A stretch of DNA of 64,000 nucleotides, from assembly GCF_964019385.1 (NCBI RefSeq), contig NC_088643.1, positions 1,146,855 to 1,210,854 of the forward strand. The letters run 5' to 3'. Shown here piece by piece: positions 38,644-49,929 of this stretch; the first letter of the stretch is position 1; each line of letters opens with the position of its first letter. The notes below the pieces were generated by a model. It worked only from the letters and a program-made list of their open reading frames with translations. It had not been told where the DNA came from and searched no databases. Origin of the DNA: Sycon ciliatum. Taxonomy: Eukaryota; Porifera; Calcarea; Leucosolenida; Sycettidae. Made by a program: the position numbers and the translations under genes.

Positions 38644-39668
38644 ATGCGCTATTTGGCTAAGTCTTTTGGCCTTAGAATAACAATTGACACCAACATCAAG
38701 ACAACAAACTTCCTAGACGTAACGCTGGATCTAACAACAGGAACCTACAAGCCATACAGGAAACCCGGCGACACTCCCCTGTATCTCAACATGGCCTCCA
38801 ACCACCCGCCAACAATCATCAAAAACTTACCAAAGTCGATCAACAAGCGCGCCTGACATCAATCTCGGCCAGTGAGGACATATTTGAAGAGGCCAAACCA
38901 ATATACGCAGCCGCACTTTTCAAGAGTGGATTCCTGCCGGCCATGCAGTACCGCGCTGATGAAGGTGAAGGCATGGCACGGGCCGAGGAGAAGAAGAGAA
39001 AGAAGAGAAAGAGAAACATCATATGGTTCAACCCACCATACAGCAAAAATGTCAAGACAAATGTTGGGGCAGTCTTCCTAAAACTCATCAAGCGACATTT
39101 CCCTGCAGGTTCCCCCCTCGGCAAAATCTTCAACAAGAACTCAATCAAGATTAGCTACAGCTGCCTCCCGAACGTCTCTGCCATCATCAAGGGACACAAC
39201 CAAGCTAAGCTGCACCCCACCCCTCCAGAAAAGCCGTGCAACTGCCGTGACAAGGCCAACTGCCCGCTGCGTGGAGCATGCCAGACCGATTGTGTCGTGT
39301 ACGAAGCAGCTGTGGGCGGCGCAAACGACCCTAAGTACTACATTGGTTCGGCTGAGACGCCCTTCAAACTTCGTCACGCCAATCACAAGACCTCAATGCG
39401 GCACGAAAAATACCGCAACTCCACCGAGCTGTCAAGCTACGTTTGGTCGCTCAAAAACCAGGGTCAGGAGTACAACGTGTCATGGAACGTCAAGCGCAGA
39501 GCCAAGTCATACAGCCCAACAACTAAGCGCTGTAACCTCTGTCTAACAGAGAAGCTAGAAATTATCACGGCCGACAAAGCAACCCTCCTGAACACAAGGT
39601 GTGACCTCATCGCCAAATGCCGGCACAGCACTAGATACCAGCTGAGCAAGTATTCAGGTGTGACTTAG
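38644..39668 (+). pseudogene. Penelope-like protein: RT thumb to GIY-YIG endonuclease, one frameshift
   Basis: From 38644 the frame reads [40 protein letters not shown], then [19 protein letters not shown], the post-catalytic RT region of Penelope-like elements. A 2-base shift at about 38851 moves it to the frame ending at 39668: SISASEDIFEEAKPIYAAAL, NIIWFNPPYSKNVKTNVGAV, then a Cys-rich part (CNCRDKANCPLRGACQTDC). Next comes the GIY-YIG nuclease (VVYEAAV..., YYIGSAETPFKLRHANHKTS, TELSSYVWSLK), containing Tyr, Arg and Glu at catalytic-type positions. The N-terminal RT half with its catalytic Asp residues is missing. The GIY-YIG domain would cut the target during insertion. Confidence 0.8.
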
Positions 39669-40279
39669 CCAAATAGCGCATACTGGCTCTGCTGTAGTAC
39701 AGGCATCCAGTATGCTTTGCTAAGCAAGGCATGTCCTGGTGTGGCACTGGCTCTGCTGTAGTACAGGCATCCAGCACGCACCTGAATCTTCACACCTGAA
39801 AGACTAGTGCAACCATCGCACCCAGCTGTAACTCCTCAGACTTCACTGGCTCTGCTGTAGTACAGGCATCCAGCACCCAACACCTGAATCCTAACACCAC
39901 CAAAGAGGCGAGTGCCGCCATTGCACCTAACTGTAACTCGTCGGACTTAATTGGCTCTGATGTAGTACAGGCATCCAACAGATAGCGCCTTGGCAAATTG
40001 GCTCTGCTGTAATACAGGCATCCAACAGCTAGCACCCCCCCCCCCCCCACTGCAAATTGGCTCTGCTGTAGTACAGGCATCCAACAGCTAGCGCCTTGGC
40101 AAATTGCACTGCCCCACTATGCTATAGTCATCTAGCACTCAGCTTCACACACTTCTCAGCCGGCAAGTTAGCCCATTGATTACGTATCAGGGGTCCCGCT
40201 AAGCCTTACACTTGCTTCCGCCTGCATCCACCTAAAATTCCCATTATGCTTTGACCAGTCTGCATTGAATATTGTTTGC

Positions 40280-40334
40280 CTGATGATTGCACACAGTGCA
40301 TGAAACTCGGAGTAGCGAAATATTACGAGTGATC
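40280..40334 (+). ncRNA. Hammerhead-like motif, right arm
   Basis: Plus-strand copy of the motif in the left arm: CTGATGA at 40280-40286, a stem of 5-6 bp with loop ACA, GAAA at 40302-40305, then ACTCG...CGAGT. The same caveats apply. Confidence 0.45.
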
Positions 40335-40425
40335 CATTGTTTGTTGACATGTGTCATTGCTCCCCCCAAGAAATTGGATGTTGAGCACTTTTTCTGCAGC
40401 TACAGGCATAGTCTTACTAAGTATG

Positions 40426-40476
40426 TGTGTATGTATGTATGTATGTATGTATGTATGTATGTATGTATGTATGTAT
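40426..40476. repeat. (TATG)n microsatellite
   Basis: About twelve tetranucleotide units of TATG/GTAT. Confidence 0.95.
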
Positions 40477-41039
40477 GCGTGTGCGTGGGTGTGTGTGTGC
40501 TTGCGTGCTTACCCACGTGTGCTGAGAGAGATAGACTACACAGCGAATGAAAAAGGAAGCGCACATTGGTTGAGAAGAAGTTCAGCCGGTTTGCTGCCAT
40601 GATTAGTTGCTCCCGCATAGCATGAGTTCGGGACTAAGCGGAGTCCAGCAGCTGGATTAGGGAGCTGATGAGAGGAAATGGACTAATCGTCTGCGTGAAA
40701 GAGCGTCCACAGCGGAGTTGTCCGTGGCCGTAATATGGGTAGTCAGCGAGATAAAGCCTTGTGTTCTGCTACCATGCGGGGGCTGAAGTGGGCTAGTTCC
40801 GTCACGGTTGGATTTCGGCAAGTCCCGGATTTCAGACTGCTCCAACTGCCTTTTTGTCGCCTTGCAGTATGAATTTCTTGTCGGACTACTTAGGGCCCCA
40901 GAGGGCGTAAGCTCGTGTTGCAAGGCGCGATGGTTCTGAAAGTCTGCCAGGCCTCGACCCAGTAGATTAGAGATTCAGTTTTTCTCTTGCCAGAAGAGGA
41001 GCCGCCAATGACAATTCCACTCAGTGATTGCCATCGGAT

Positions 41040-41610
41040 TGATCGATTCTAACACGTTTGGCTGCTAATATGCCAAAGGCTTAGCAAGATATGCAAAAAG
41101 ATATGACAAAATATGCTCGACATAAGCAGAAAGTGTAGATCATTTCAGTAAAATTACAAACTTGGAATATTCGTTGGCTTCACGGCTATCATGCTTATGG
41201 TGCAAATCAAAACACATGCGGAATAGTATGGCTGGGGTGTGTCCCCAGCAACCGTAGCGATAGTGTTCATCCATGTGGAAATGTAGCAAACGTCTCAACC
41301 ATTCCAAATTCATCCATAAAAGGCATTTCTAAACGGATTTTGTCCAAAATATGAATGTTTTGTCCTCATTATCTTCAGAATTTTCACTAGTTTGAGGGAA
41401 AGAGACAAACGGGAAAAGTCTAAAGAAAAAATTGTCTGTCACCACCAGGACTCGAACCAGGGACCCTCGCTTGTAGCTAGCGATATCTCCAGAATATTTT
41501 AATTATATGCTGGCTTCATTCCAATATTCCCATTTTCCCTCAATATGCCATAATATGAACTGTCTCACAAAATATGCCGAAATATGCGCAAGCATATTTG
41601 GTCGAGGCCT
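41040..41610. mobile_element. AT-rich non-autonomous element with AATATGC subterminal repeats and an inserted SINE
   Basis: Many AATATGCC/ATATGC motifs occur at 41068-41125 and 41500-41600. The right end reads (reverse complement) AGGCCTCGACCAAATATGC. AGGCCTCGACC also occurs at 40949. This resembles hAT-like ends such as those at 16911. I find no matching target duplication, so the limits are uncertain. Confidence 0.4.
41386..41490 (-). mobile_element. tRNA-derived SINE (group A), minus strand
   Basis: On the minus strand it reads GCTAGCTACAAGCGAGGGTC, CCTGGTTCGAGTCCTGGTGG (B box), then a body CTTTAGACTTTTCCCGTTTG, TCTCTTTCCCTCAAACTAGT. The 5' half with the A box is lost. The same body ends the SINE at 56205 and fragments at 31316 and 55998. 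Confidence 0.75.
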
Positions 41611-42129
41611 AGGCAGCACCCACACGTCACGACTTCCTTGCTTCCAGCATAAACAAAGGCTGGGAATGCAATGGCAGCCTCTGGCGTTTCAGAACTTTCA
41701 TTGCATCCAGACTCAAGCCGGAGCCCTAATCACCTATCTCCAGCGGAAAACATTATAAGCCTTGAGTCAATGACAGACCAAAATGGTTGTGGTAGTGCAA
41801 ACAGAAAAAAACTGCACACCCGATTTTTCATTTCCCACAACTGCATGCATTTCAAGAGAATATCTGCCCAGTGTATGTGTTGATTGATGAAACGTTTTAC
41901 CTGCGGGTAATTCACTAACAGCTTTAACGCAACTTTGCTTTCGTGCGAAAAATATGTACCAACAACGGGAAAATGCAGCAAAATTAGTAGAAGCAGATGT
42001 CGAAGTAAGGTTCACCTTACCGTCTGTGGTAGTGAGAGTCTTCGATCCGTCTAGGTGAGCTTCTGCCGAGTATATGCAGCCTTGTTGTTGGATGAGAATT
42101 TGGCTTTCAGCAACGAAAACAGCTGTATT

Positions 42130-42480
42130 CACCTAGCTCAGTAGCTGCTTTAGAACAAGAACACCATGAAGTAAATCTAGAGAAGAAGTGAAACCTGTGC
42201 ACTGGGAAACGTAACCTCGCAAACTAGTAGTGTACTGCACCCGCCACAGTGCTTATACGTGGTTTTCCCAGGCAAGTTAGGCCTCTTGTACGGATACTTA
42301 TACTGATATACTGTACTGAAAAACTAATAGTCTCGCTCGCGCGCTCCTCAGTCAAATAATGATAATAATAGTACAGGTCGCATGTCTCCCAAATAATGGG
42401 TTCCACGCATCTGTCAACTGTTTTTATCATGAAATAGATTGCAGCAGGAAGAATAGCATACGAAAAAACCATATACAGGT
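42130..42480. other. Non-coding region, possible retroelement terminus
   Basis: No gene seen. The minus strand at 42270-42290 has CCGTACAAGAGGCCTAACTT, close to the GCCCGTACAAGAGGCT terminus of the RLE-type elements. A single short motif is too little to call an element. Confidence 0.3.
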
Positions 42481-42481
42481 T

Positions 42482-43427
42482 CTAGCAGATGACAAGTACA
42501 TGCCATTTTTTTACACCGATGTACATTTTGTCAATGAAGTCCAGCCATAGCTTTTTGTCCCGTGCAGTGTTGAGGCAATCCTCGAGCGTGTGTCCGAGAG
42601 GGGAGATGCCGGATTTCACCACATCAATCCACCGAAGCCTCGGTCGTCCTCGTGGACGCTTGATCTTTGTCGTGTCGATGGCCATGGTTAGCGCGCCATA
42701 GGAAGCCGTGCCCGGACCTTCCCGAACAACATGGCCGAACCATAGAAGACGTCTTCTCTTGCAGACCCTGCTGATTGGATGCTGTTTTGATTTTTTCATA
42801 CAGGATTTGGTTGGATATGCAGTGCGGGTAGTGGACTCCGAAGATATAACGGAGCTTTCTTCTCTGCCATACATCTAGCTGTTCATTCTGTTGCTTCGTG
42901 AGGGTCCACAGGCCGCAGTTATACAGCAGCACTGGAACAATGAGAACCGAGAACATGCAAAGCCGTGAGTCCAGGCAATGCCGCTTCCATGCTATCGAGC
43001 CGAATGCTCGGTTCGCTGCACCGATCCTGGCTGCCACATCCTCCGTGGAGTCCAGCAAGGAACCAAGGAGCTTGACCGTTTCCCACGATGCATCAGTGCG
43101 GGAAGCAGTTAAATAGACGGTTTTTTGTACGTTAAGGTTGAGGTTGTCTTCTTTGAAGATCGGCTCACATGTGGCTACCATGGTCTCCACATCACTCCTC
43201 GATGACGCGTGCATAGTTGTATCATCTGCGTATTGTGTTGAATGTGGGGGTACATCTTGAGTTCTTGCAAGGCTACTAACTGCATCGATCTTCCGCATGG
43301 CTCCTTCGGCATACATATTGAACATAGTGGGCGATAGAGGGTCACCTTGCACGACTCCAATGTTCGTGGGGAAGGCCTCTCCAAGCTGGCTGGAAAATGT
43401 TACTCTGGCTGTTGTGTTTGAGATCAA
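42482..43427 (-). pseudogene. LINE reverse transcriptase, 3' half, one frameshift
   Basis: The minus strand reads GVVQGDPLSPTMFNMYAEGA, then STQYADDTTMHASSRSDVET (the YADD active site), SVLIVPVLLYNCGLWTLTKQ, and LDVWQRRKLRYIFGVHYPHC. A frameshift near 42790 moves to the frame with ISRVCKRRRLLWFGHVVREG and KRPRGRPRLRWIDVVKSGIS, ending near 42482. This matches CR1/L2/RTE-type LINEs. The copy is cut upstream of the QGDP motif, so the first catalytic Asp is missing. Confidence 0.8.
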
Positions 43428-43429
43428 TG

Positions 43430-44250
43430 CTGATACAGTCGATGTCCTCAGTCAAAATGATGATGTAACTGTGTTCACTGCATGCATGCCACTGGAAACA
43501 CAAGTGCAGGTGACGCGACTTTTGTTTTGTCACCATTAGGCCCTTCCTAAGCTGGTTGTGTTTCTCAATACAACTGTATAGTCGGTGGTAACGCGGACGT
43601 GCAAACTTTACTTTACTTTACTTGGCCAAGTAACTACATGATTATTGTACGCGTTGTCAAGAAGCTGTGACGGCAGACTTCGAGGGCGTGGATCCGATGC
43701 GAGCAGCGAGTGGCGGCGACGACCGGATGTCCATGTCCACAGTAGTACAAGTGCTATTATAGTCCACTGAGTCTGTTCATTTAGTCTGTTTTTGCAACGT
43801 TGGCAGATCGTCGTAGAGTGTGATTATTTCTTTCATCGAAGATCCTTCTGAAGCTGCCCTTCTAACTACATTTTGACTTTCTAGAATTGAGCAAAGGGGT
43901 TTCGAACTGAGGTGAGCAGTGAGGAAAAGATTGTTGCGGAATCGTGTCTGCAGAAGACCCATTTTCCGAGGAACCTTCGCTTATTCTTGCTGGCAACGCG
44001 TCTGCCTCTGCCGAGTACAGCGCTGTCCAGGTCTGTCAGGTACGTTTCTTAGAATTATCAGTATTGCGCATCGGCCTGCATTAGCGCATGGCTGAGTTGC
44101 CTGTAAAACAAAGTGTATGTGACACTCATTCTTCCTTGTTAGTTTTAGCTCTTCTTCCTTCCACTGTTTCTAATTCTCCACTGTACTTTTTGTTTAACGC
44201 CGGCCAGTTTGAATACTAGAGTATTGAATTCGTCTTGGGCTACTCCACTT
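43430..44250. other. No gene recognised
   Basis: Mixed-composition sequence with ACTTTACTTT repeats near 43605. I see no domain, splice pattern or repeat structure that supports a feature. Confidence 0.4.
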
Positions 44251-44251
44251 A

Positions 44252-44631
44252 CCGTATTTCCACAAATAGTAGGCCGGTCTACTATTTTTTCAACCTCGCC
44301 CTAACCCGGCCTTATAATCGAGGTCGGTCTTGTATTCGAGGACGGTCTTTTATTCTTTCAACCCAGTTTGACCCCCCGGTCTTCTATTTCTCGCCACACA
44401 GTTTTATCCCCGTTCTTCCATTTTCTTCTACACAGTTTGAGCACGGTCTTCTATTTTTTCCCACAGTTTGAGCACGGTCTTCTATTTTTAACACAAGAAC
44501 AAAGACTCATTTAGTAGGCCCGGTCTTCTAATCGGAGACGGTCTTTTATTTTTTCAATCGCCCCCTGCCCCGGCCTTGTATACGAGGAAGGCGTTGTATA
44601 CGAGGACGGCCTTTTATTTGCGGAAATACGG
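44252..44631. mobile_element. MITE with CCGTATTTCC ends and TA target duplication
   Basis: Ends CCGTATTTCCACAAATA and (reverse complement) CCGTATTTCCGCAAATA, flanked by TA on both sides. The interior is made of repeated CGGTCTTCTATTTTTTCAA-like and CGAGGACGGTCTT motifs. It is 380 bp long and non-coding. Confidence 0.8.
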
Positions 44632-44667
44632 TACTTCACTTCAATGGTACATGGTAGACTCATGAGT

Positions 44668-44755
44668 GGATTCTGTCCACTGCCCGTCGTCAAGTGACGA
44701 CGGGCAGTGGATTCCGTCCACTGCCCGTCGTCACTTGGCGACGGGCAGGGGAACT
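44668..44755. repeat. Double palindrome of ACTGCCCGTCGTCA
   Basis: CCACTGCCCGTCGTCAAGTGACGACGGGCAGTGG's arms occur twice in tandem (44680-44713 and 44720-44752). They can form two adjacent hairpins or one cruciform. Confidence 0.85.
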
Positions 44756-45192
44756 AGTTCCATCACCATTCATCAGGCAGGATCGCGCTTTCCAGCCCGC
44801 GTAATTTGATCTGTCATTCGACTCCAAGGCGACAGTCATGTGACATACGGGATTAATAAACTGCTACTTGTCGCCGAGTTTGTAATTTTCGCTTTGTAGA
44901 GAAGGAGAAGTCGTAGCATATTTTTTCCTTGGCCACTGCTGTGCCTGTACTGTCTTTTGGCTTTACATGAAGTCGCCGCCAAGAAGTAATGATGGGTGTC
45001 TCTGTTATTTCTATCGCCGGATCGCTGATTTCTTTTAGTTCTGAGACCAACCAACTCTGGGCTCGTTTCCTTGTCCAGCGGCAAGCAAAAATCAGAACTC
45101 TTATCTCTCAGGTGCTGGTGAACACTCAGCAGGAAAACACTGCACGATGGCTTGAGAGCGAAGGAGAAACTTCTCCAAATAAAACAAAATTA

Positions 45193-45840
45193 CGGCGCGT
45201 TCGAATTGTCTTCATCAACTGATCAAACCATTTTTATAAAGAGATTAGATGAACGGTTTCTATCATTTTAGAGTTTTTCAGTGGAATTGTCATGGCGATG
45301 ATGACGTCCGATCAGATCGACCATCTCCACGTACTACGTGACGTACATGTAGCTATTCCAAACCCTTCGGAACTAATCCACCCCTCCCATCGGATGAGGT
45401 TGTGGAGTTTCGAGGAGTTTCGTTTTCTGAAGAGGCCAATACGACCACCTCTTCAGAAAAACGAAAATCCTCGAAAAGTCAAAGATTGACGAGCGCGCCC
45501 TAAGTGACTGAACCCATCTGAAGCCGATCAGTGTTCCGCACAAGAGATTGCGTTTTTGCCCCGGCCGGCACGGACCATTATGGCATCTCCACGTCACCGT
45601 GGTCACACCAACCGTTCATGTAACGATTGTTGAGCAGCAACACCATTCGCGCGAGTGTGACGAAGAACTGCTTCGAAAACGAAAGACGACCCAGTCTCTA
45701 CCCCGGGCCGACAGTATTGCGCAGGTCTTGGAAGAGCACTTCTCTCTCTCACACATGCCAATTTTGCTGAAGAGGGAAATAAGGCCACCTCTTCAGAAAA
45801 ACTCCTCGAAAGGTCAAAGAGTGACAGTTCGAACGCGCCC
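45193..45840. mobile_element. TIR element with TTA target duplication (PIF/Harbinger-like), 648 bp
   Basis: Ends CGGCGCGTTCGAATTGTC and (reverse complement) GGGCGCGTTCGAACTGTC, with TTA directly at both sides (45190-45192 and 45841-45843). TWA duplications are typical of PIF/Harbinger. Inside, CTCTTCAGAAAAAC...TCGAAAAGTCAAAG...CGCGCCC occurs at about 45450-45502 and again at 45788-45840. The element may therefore contain a second nested end. No transposase frame is present. Confidence 0.65.
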
Positions 45841-46029
45841 TTAGTTTGACAGCATGAAGCAAGGTGGAGGACACTGTGTCCACTTATGCTATTTCCGCAA
45901 TCTAATGCTTATGTAATGGTTGACCGGTTTTTTTGAACCCGCTTCCACCATGTTGTCACACATTGTTAATATCGCCACTTCGACCTTGAGCGCTGTGGAC
46001 TGGAGGTGGTTTGGCTCGAATTGCGGCCA

Positions 46030-46400
46030 GTGATCCTTCCCTCACTTCCCCTCATCATCTGCTCTGTTTACAGACCCCTGGAGACAGCATCTCCCAAGTC
46101 CAGGCATTTAGTGACCTCCTAGACTAGAGGACTGTCTGTCCAATATTAGCCTTCCCAATTCTGCGATTGTACTTGCAGGAGACTTGAATGCTCCCCACTC
46201 TGGCTGGTCTCCTAGAGCCTCAAACGCAAGATACAAGCACAAGCGACAATGGGTGGCAAAACCCACACCGCCGCCGCACTGAGGTTCCACACTGACCAAG
46301 CTGAATCTGAACAATGAGTAAACCAACACCTCACCCTAACGCAACGCCCTCGGTTTTCCGGGTCTACACGATCACAACGTCATATACCGGTACAATCAAG
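46030..46400 (+). pseudogene. APE-type endonuclease fragment of a LINE
   Basis: Across two or three frames it reads ICSVYRPPGDSISQVQAFSD, then LPNSAIVLAGDLNAPHSGWS, and further on LHDHNVIYR-like sequence. IVLAGDLNAP is the DLN motif of the APE endonuclease in CR1/L2/Jockey LINEs, which nicks the target DNA. RT sequence does not follow. Confidence 0.7.
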
Positions 46401-46837
46401 AGTACAGAGACATGTACTCTTGGAACAATGCATAAGGTTGCATGCCGGCATTATCCCTGCACCCCCTACCTAGAAGTACTTTTCAGCCAAAGACTAGCCC
46501 CTTTTGACCTTTCGCCTTCCACGCTCTTTCCCGATTCGTTGAACGTGTACTTTCGCTGTCTGCATATAAAAGCTGCTGGGTTATCGGAGTCTGTTCACAT
46601 AATTATTTCGTGCTTTCCTTCCTTAGTTTCTTACTCAAGGCTGCCGATACAGTCCAGTAACGTTACATGTCCCGTTGTCCTATCTGTGAGCCAGGTGAGT
46701 AAGCCGTCATGTAAACACAATGGCGACGCATTTTGTTCAGGAAATTGTGTTTAGAAGCAAATGCAGGTCTTTTGTAACTTCTCCCTGGAATAATCATCTC
46801 TCTTTGTTTCGGTGTCCCTGAGTCTTTCTGCTCCTGG

Positions 46838-47128
46838 TTGTCTAGCATTCTTGCACCGGAGAAATTTCAATACAATACAGCTACATTGTATTCCTTGCCC
46901 TATTTGGGTTGTGCCTCCTTAATCGCTGGGCTTCCAACTACATTAGTTATCGTGAGTTGTGCAGTGACTGGGTACACTGCAATTGTGCTTCTGGCTCGTC
47001 GTAGATCTACATGTCAAGCATATCGCTCCAAGCATTTGCGAAGTAAGCCAGACAGACCACACAAGGCAACGGACAAGGTGGCAAAGAACAAGAAGACCAA
47101 GAACCCCGCTAAATCCAATCCTTACCAG
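46838..47128 (+). CDS. Unassigned candidate exon with a basic C-terminus
   Basis: An open frame of about 97 residues ends at a good donor (CCAG/GTAAGC at 47128-47129). The first half is hydrophobic (IAGLPTTLVIVSCAVTGYTA, IVLLAR), perhaps one membrane segment. The second half is basic (SKHLRSKPDRPHK, KVAKNKKTKNPAKSNPYQ). I do not recognise a family. The start is uncertain: an acceptor TAG lies near 46845 and a GTGAGT at 46950. This could be chance. Confidence 0.25.
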
Positions 47129-47399
47129 GTAAGCCCATCAGATATCTACTCAAACTCACCATAATGAACACCAATGCCTTTATCATCCCTGGATTCCTTG
47201 ACCATAATACTAGGACTGCACCCCACCCCTACCGTTTCTTGTTCACAATGTCTCGAACATCAGTCGTGATCATTTATGTGCCCCCTTTTTTGGCACCAAG
47301 CGATTCCCTTTTGTATGCACCCAGCCATTTCTGGCTGTCCTGCAGCTAGCAGTGTGCTCTACTTGCTCTCTGTAGTATGCATCTATCCGTTTCTGGCTG

Positions 47400-47665
47400 C
47401 CGTGTATGTCGCGGTGTGCTCCCCTTTCTGCGCATGTATCCATTTCTGGCTACCATGCATGTCGCGGTGTGCCCCCCCTTCTGCGCATGTATCCATTTCT
47501 GGCTACCATGCATGTCGCGGTGTGCTCTCTTTCTGCGCATGTATCCGTTTCTGGCTGCCGTGCATGTCACGGTGCGCTCCCCTTTCTGCGCATGTATCCG
47601 TTTCTGGCTGCTACAGCTCGCGTTGCGCTTCCCTTGCTCTCCTATGTGTACACACGTCCATTTCT
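47400..47665. repeat. Minisatellite with about 54-bp period
   Basis: About five copies of CGCATGTATCCATTTCTGGC + TACCATGCATGTCGCGGTGT + GCTCCCCTTTCTG. The Cys-rich frames through it are repeat artefacts. Confidence 0.9.
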
Positions 47666-47789
47666 GGCTGTACACGCATGCCTATTTCTGCCTTCGCGCT
47701 GACCCCTGAGGAATCGCTTGAGCCTAGTATGGATCCAGTGATCCGAATGTAGCGTCGTTCCCAGCAAGAACTTGCCGACTTTATATTTT

Positions 47790-48085
47790 GTTTTATTAAT
47801 GCGATTAATAGTATTAGTGAAGCGGACATTACAAAATGATGAATGAGAATACATGTATCTAAAATGGTTGTTCCTAATCGATTTTCTTGAGACTATCATC
47901 AGGGAAAATCGTCTCACAATAGAGGCTATACGGAGAAACAAACTACTTATAGGTTATCGGATAGTGGGAAGTATACAAGGTGAGGTGTGAAAAAAAAACT
48001 AAAGTGGGAGAGAACATGTATTCTCATTCATCATTTTGTAATGTCCGCTTCACTAATACTATTAATCGCATTAATAAAGTTATTG
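47790..48085. mobile_element. Fold-back element, arms about 70 bp, with CCTGATGA in the spacer
   Basis: TTATTAATGCGATTAATAGT...ATGAATGAGAATACATG (47790-47858) and its inverse (48012-48082) enclose about 150 bp. The minus strand of the spacer has CCTGATGATAGTCTCAAGAA. The layout recalls the terminal repeats of Penelope-like elements at 37977 and 58898. Confidence 0.6.
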
Positions 48086-48439
48086 TCTCCTCGTCGCCTT
48101 TTCATTTATATTTTGTTGCTCTACAAGCAGCTTTTCGCGAGTCTTCTTCGTGTCTCTTCTTAGAGTAGAGACCAATTTTTTCTGCTCTAATCAGTAGCTC
48201 AGAGCTACATCAATAGCAATAATAAAACCTTATAAAAGACCAAAAAACTCTTGTCGCTGCGATGACAACGACGACACACAATCTCTTCATATTTGAGTTT
48301 CAAAGTTTGCAGCTTGTTCAACAAAATGGACGAGATTGCACAGATCGCCACTTGGGCAAATCTCCTCGAGCCAGATTCCCTATACCAACTCCCCGACTAC
48401 TCCCTAAATAGGTACGATCGGCAGCAGGTGATGCCATAT

Positions 48440-48530
48440 GACTACTTGGCATGTCAAAGGCTTTTGAAAAAGTCAGTCACCCTACGCTGCTGGAGTACCT
48501 GCTCGACATTGGCGGTTCTGGAACGGAATC
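48440..48530 (+). pseudogene. LINE RT fragment around the catalytic Asp motif
   Basis: In two frames it reads DYLG-MSKAFEKVSHPTLLEY, the D-(L/M)-SKAFD-x-V-x-H block of LINE RTs. Only about 30 codons remain. Confidence 0.5.
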
Positions 48531-48589
48531 TAAAATTTGCTTTGCCAACTACAGTATCTCTGCCCTCGAACCCATAAAATGCGCATTGC

Positions 48590-48908
48590 AACCAAGGACG
48601 GACCCTGTTTTTTTCTACTTCACTATTATATTTTATTACTTTACTTGGGCATTCCCAACAGACCCTAAGGTCTTCCTACAGGGTGCCCAAGATGAATGAA
48701 TATGTTAGGTTCCTGGCGAAATGAATAATTGGGGATAGGATTTGTGCGAAGGGATTCCGTCGGGAAGCGCATTGAAGCGGTCAGCACCAAGGAATGAAAT
48801 AGATTTGTATCCAGCTTGAGTTTTCACAATGGGTAAAGAAAGGGAATTATTGCCTTTGCCACGGGTGACTCTATCTGTGTGAGCGAAGTCACCGCGAAGG
48901 GAGAACAT
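48590..48908 (-). pseudogene. LINE C-terminal fragment with 3' tail
   Basis: The minus strand reads HTDRVTRGKGNNSLSLPIVK and ADRFNALPDGIPS, the terminal (F/W)N-x-LP motif, then an AT-rich 3' end at about 48600-48640. Confidence 0.6.
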
Positions 48909-48929
48909 GTCAGAGAGGAGTATGCAGGC

Positions 48930-49060
48930 TTATAATTGGTTCTCCGAAACACGGAACACCCGGAACTCACTCAGTCTCCCACGCGCTGCCTCCACCCTAT
49001 TCACTAGATCCCCGATCTTTGCTGGCTATGTGTTTTGGGCAACATTACCAACGCAGGCCA
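48930..49060 (+). pseudogene. LINE C-terminal fragment
   Basis: Reads RNSLSLPRAASTLFTRSPIF and AGYVFWATLP, the RHSLRLP...W-x-x-LP tail of CR1/Jockey RTs. It runs directly into the TIR element at 49068. Confidence 0.6.
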
Positions 49061-49929
49061 AGACTAGGCCTCAGCGGCTAATGCTAGCATTAAAAGTAGC
49101 ATTAAAGGCCTTTTTTGGAAACTAGCATTGCTCTAGCATTGCAAGCAGGTTTTATGGGGTAAAAAGCATTAAAAGGGGCCTGGGGCTATAAACCTTTCCA
49201 AGGCATACGCTGCAATGACCCATATGGTAATGTTTGCACCAATTATGGAGTCTGGGCCTCTTCTGGCACACAGCAAGTGCACAACAGGATTCAAGGGTAC
49301 ATATGCCATACAGTAACAAAATGGGTACTCTTGGTCCGGCCACAGTCAAAATACCGTTTACCGCTAGCGTTATCGTCTCAATGCTAAGGGTGCCTATTTG
49401 GAAGCGCCAAACCTACGCTACACACATGCCGTGATCCACGCGACTTGGCATTCTTGCGTCACAAGGCACGTGATTTCACCGTGCATCTTGCAATAAGATT
49501 CAAAAACTGCGCTCAGGCCTTCAGCCACTTTTGCCTCAACAGTCGCACAAAAAATTATTGGTGGCGCAAGGAGAAGCTTGTCGTTTGGAGTGACAAGTGA
49601 TCACCGCTGCTTTTCCTTGTCAGAGTCAACACTACACTTTGTTCTGCGGCCTTGGGAGTAGTGTTGGAGTAGAAATTGCTGAGGAGACGTCGCGGAGTGG
49701 CGAGCTTTCCTGCGCAGGTATGACTTTGGCCGTATTTCAGCATGGTCGAGTGGAAAAATTCAAAAAAGTTTATTTCAAGAAAACCCCAAAGGGTGCACCC
49801 TTAGCAAGCCTCAACACTGACAGACCGCCTGGAAGTGGAGCTCATGCTCCAGTACAACCGTGGTCGGCTCGGCCATGAGCTGTGAGTTCCCAAGCCGTAA
49901 TGGGACACGAAGATAGTTGCCAGACATTA

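Larger units (their letters stand above)
37977..40351. mobile_element. Penelope-like element enclosed by 0.69-kb inverted arms
   Basis: The left arm (37977-38660) and right arm (39664-40351) are inverted copies with only a few differences. Each arm runs from CATGTCAACAAACAATGGAT at the outside to TGCGCTATTTGGCTAAG at the inside. The arms contain four to six copies of GGATGCCTGTACTACAGCAG and a G- or C-run of 10-14. The 1.0-kb centre encodes the Penelope-like protein. Penelope-like elements are known to carry terminal repeats in direct or inverted orientation, which fits. Confidence 0.85.

Noticed and set aside
40657..40923. RNase H/DIRS-like fragment (SAVDALSRRRLVHF on the minus strand)
   Set aside because: Only one short DALSR-like motif; no RT or recombinase around it, so the match may be chance.
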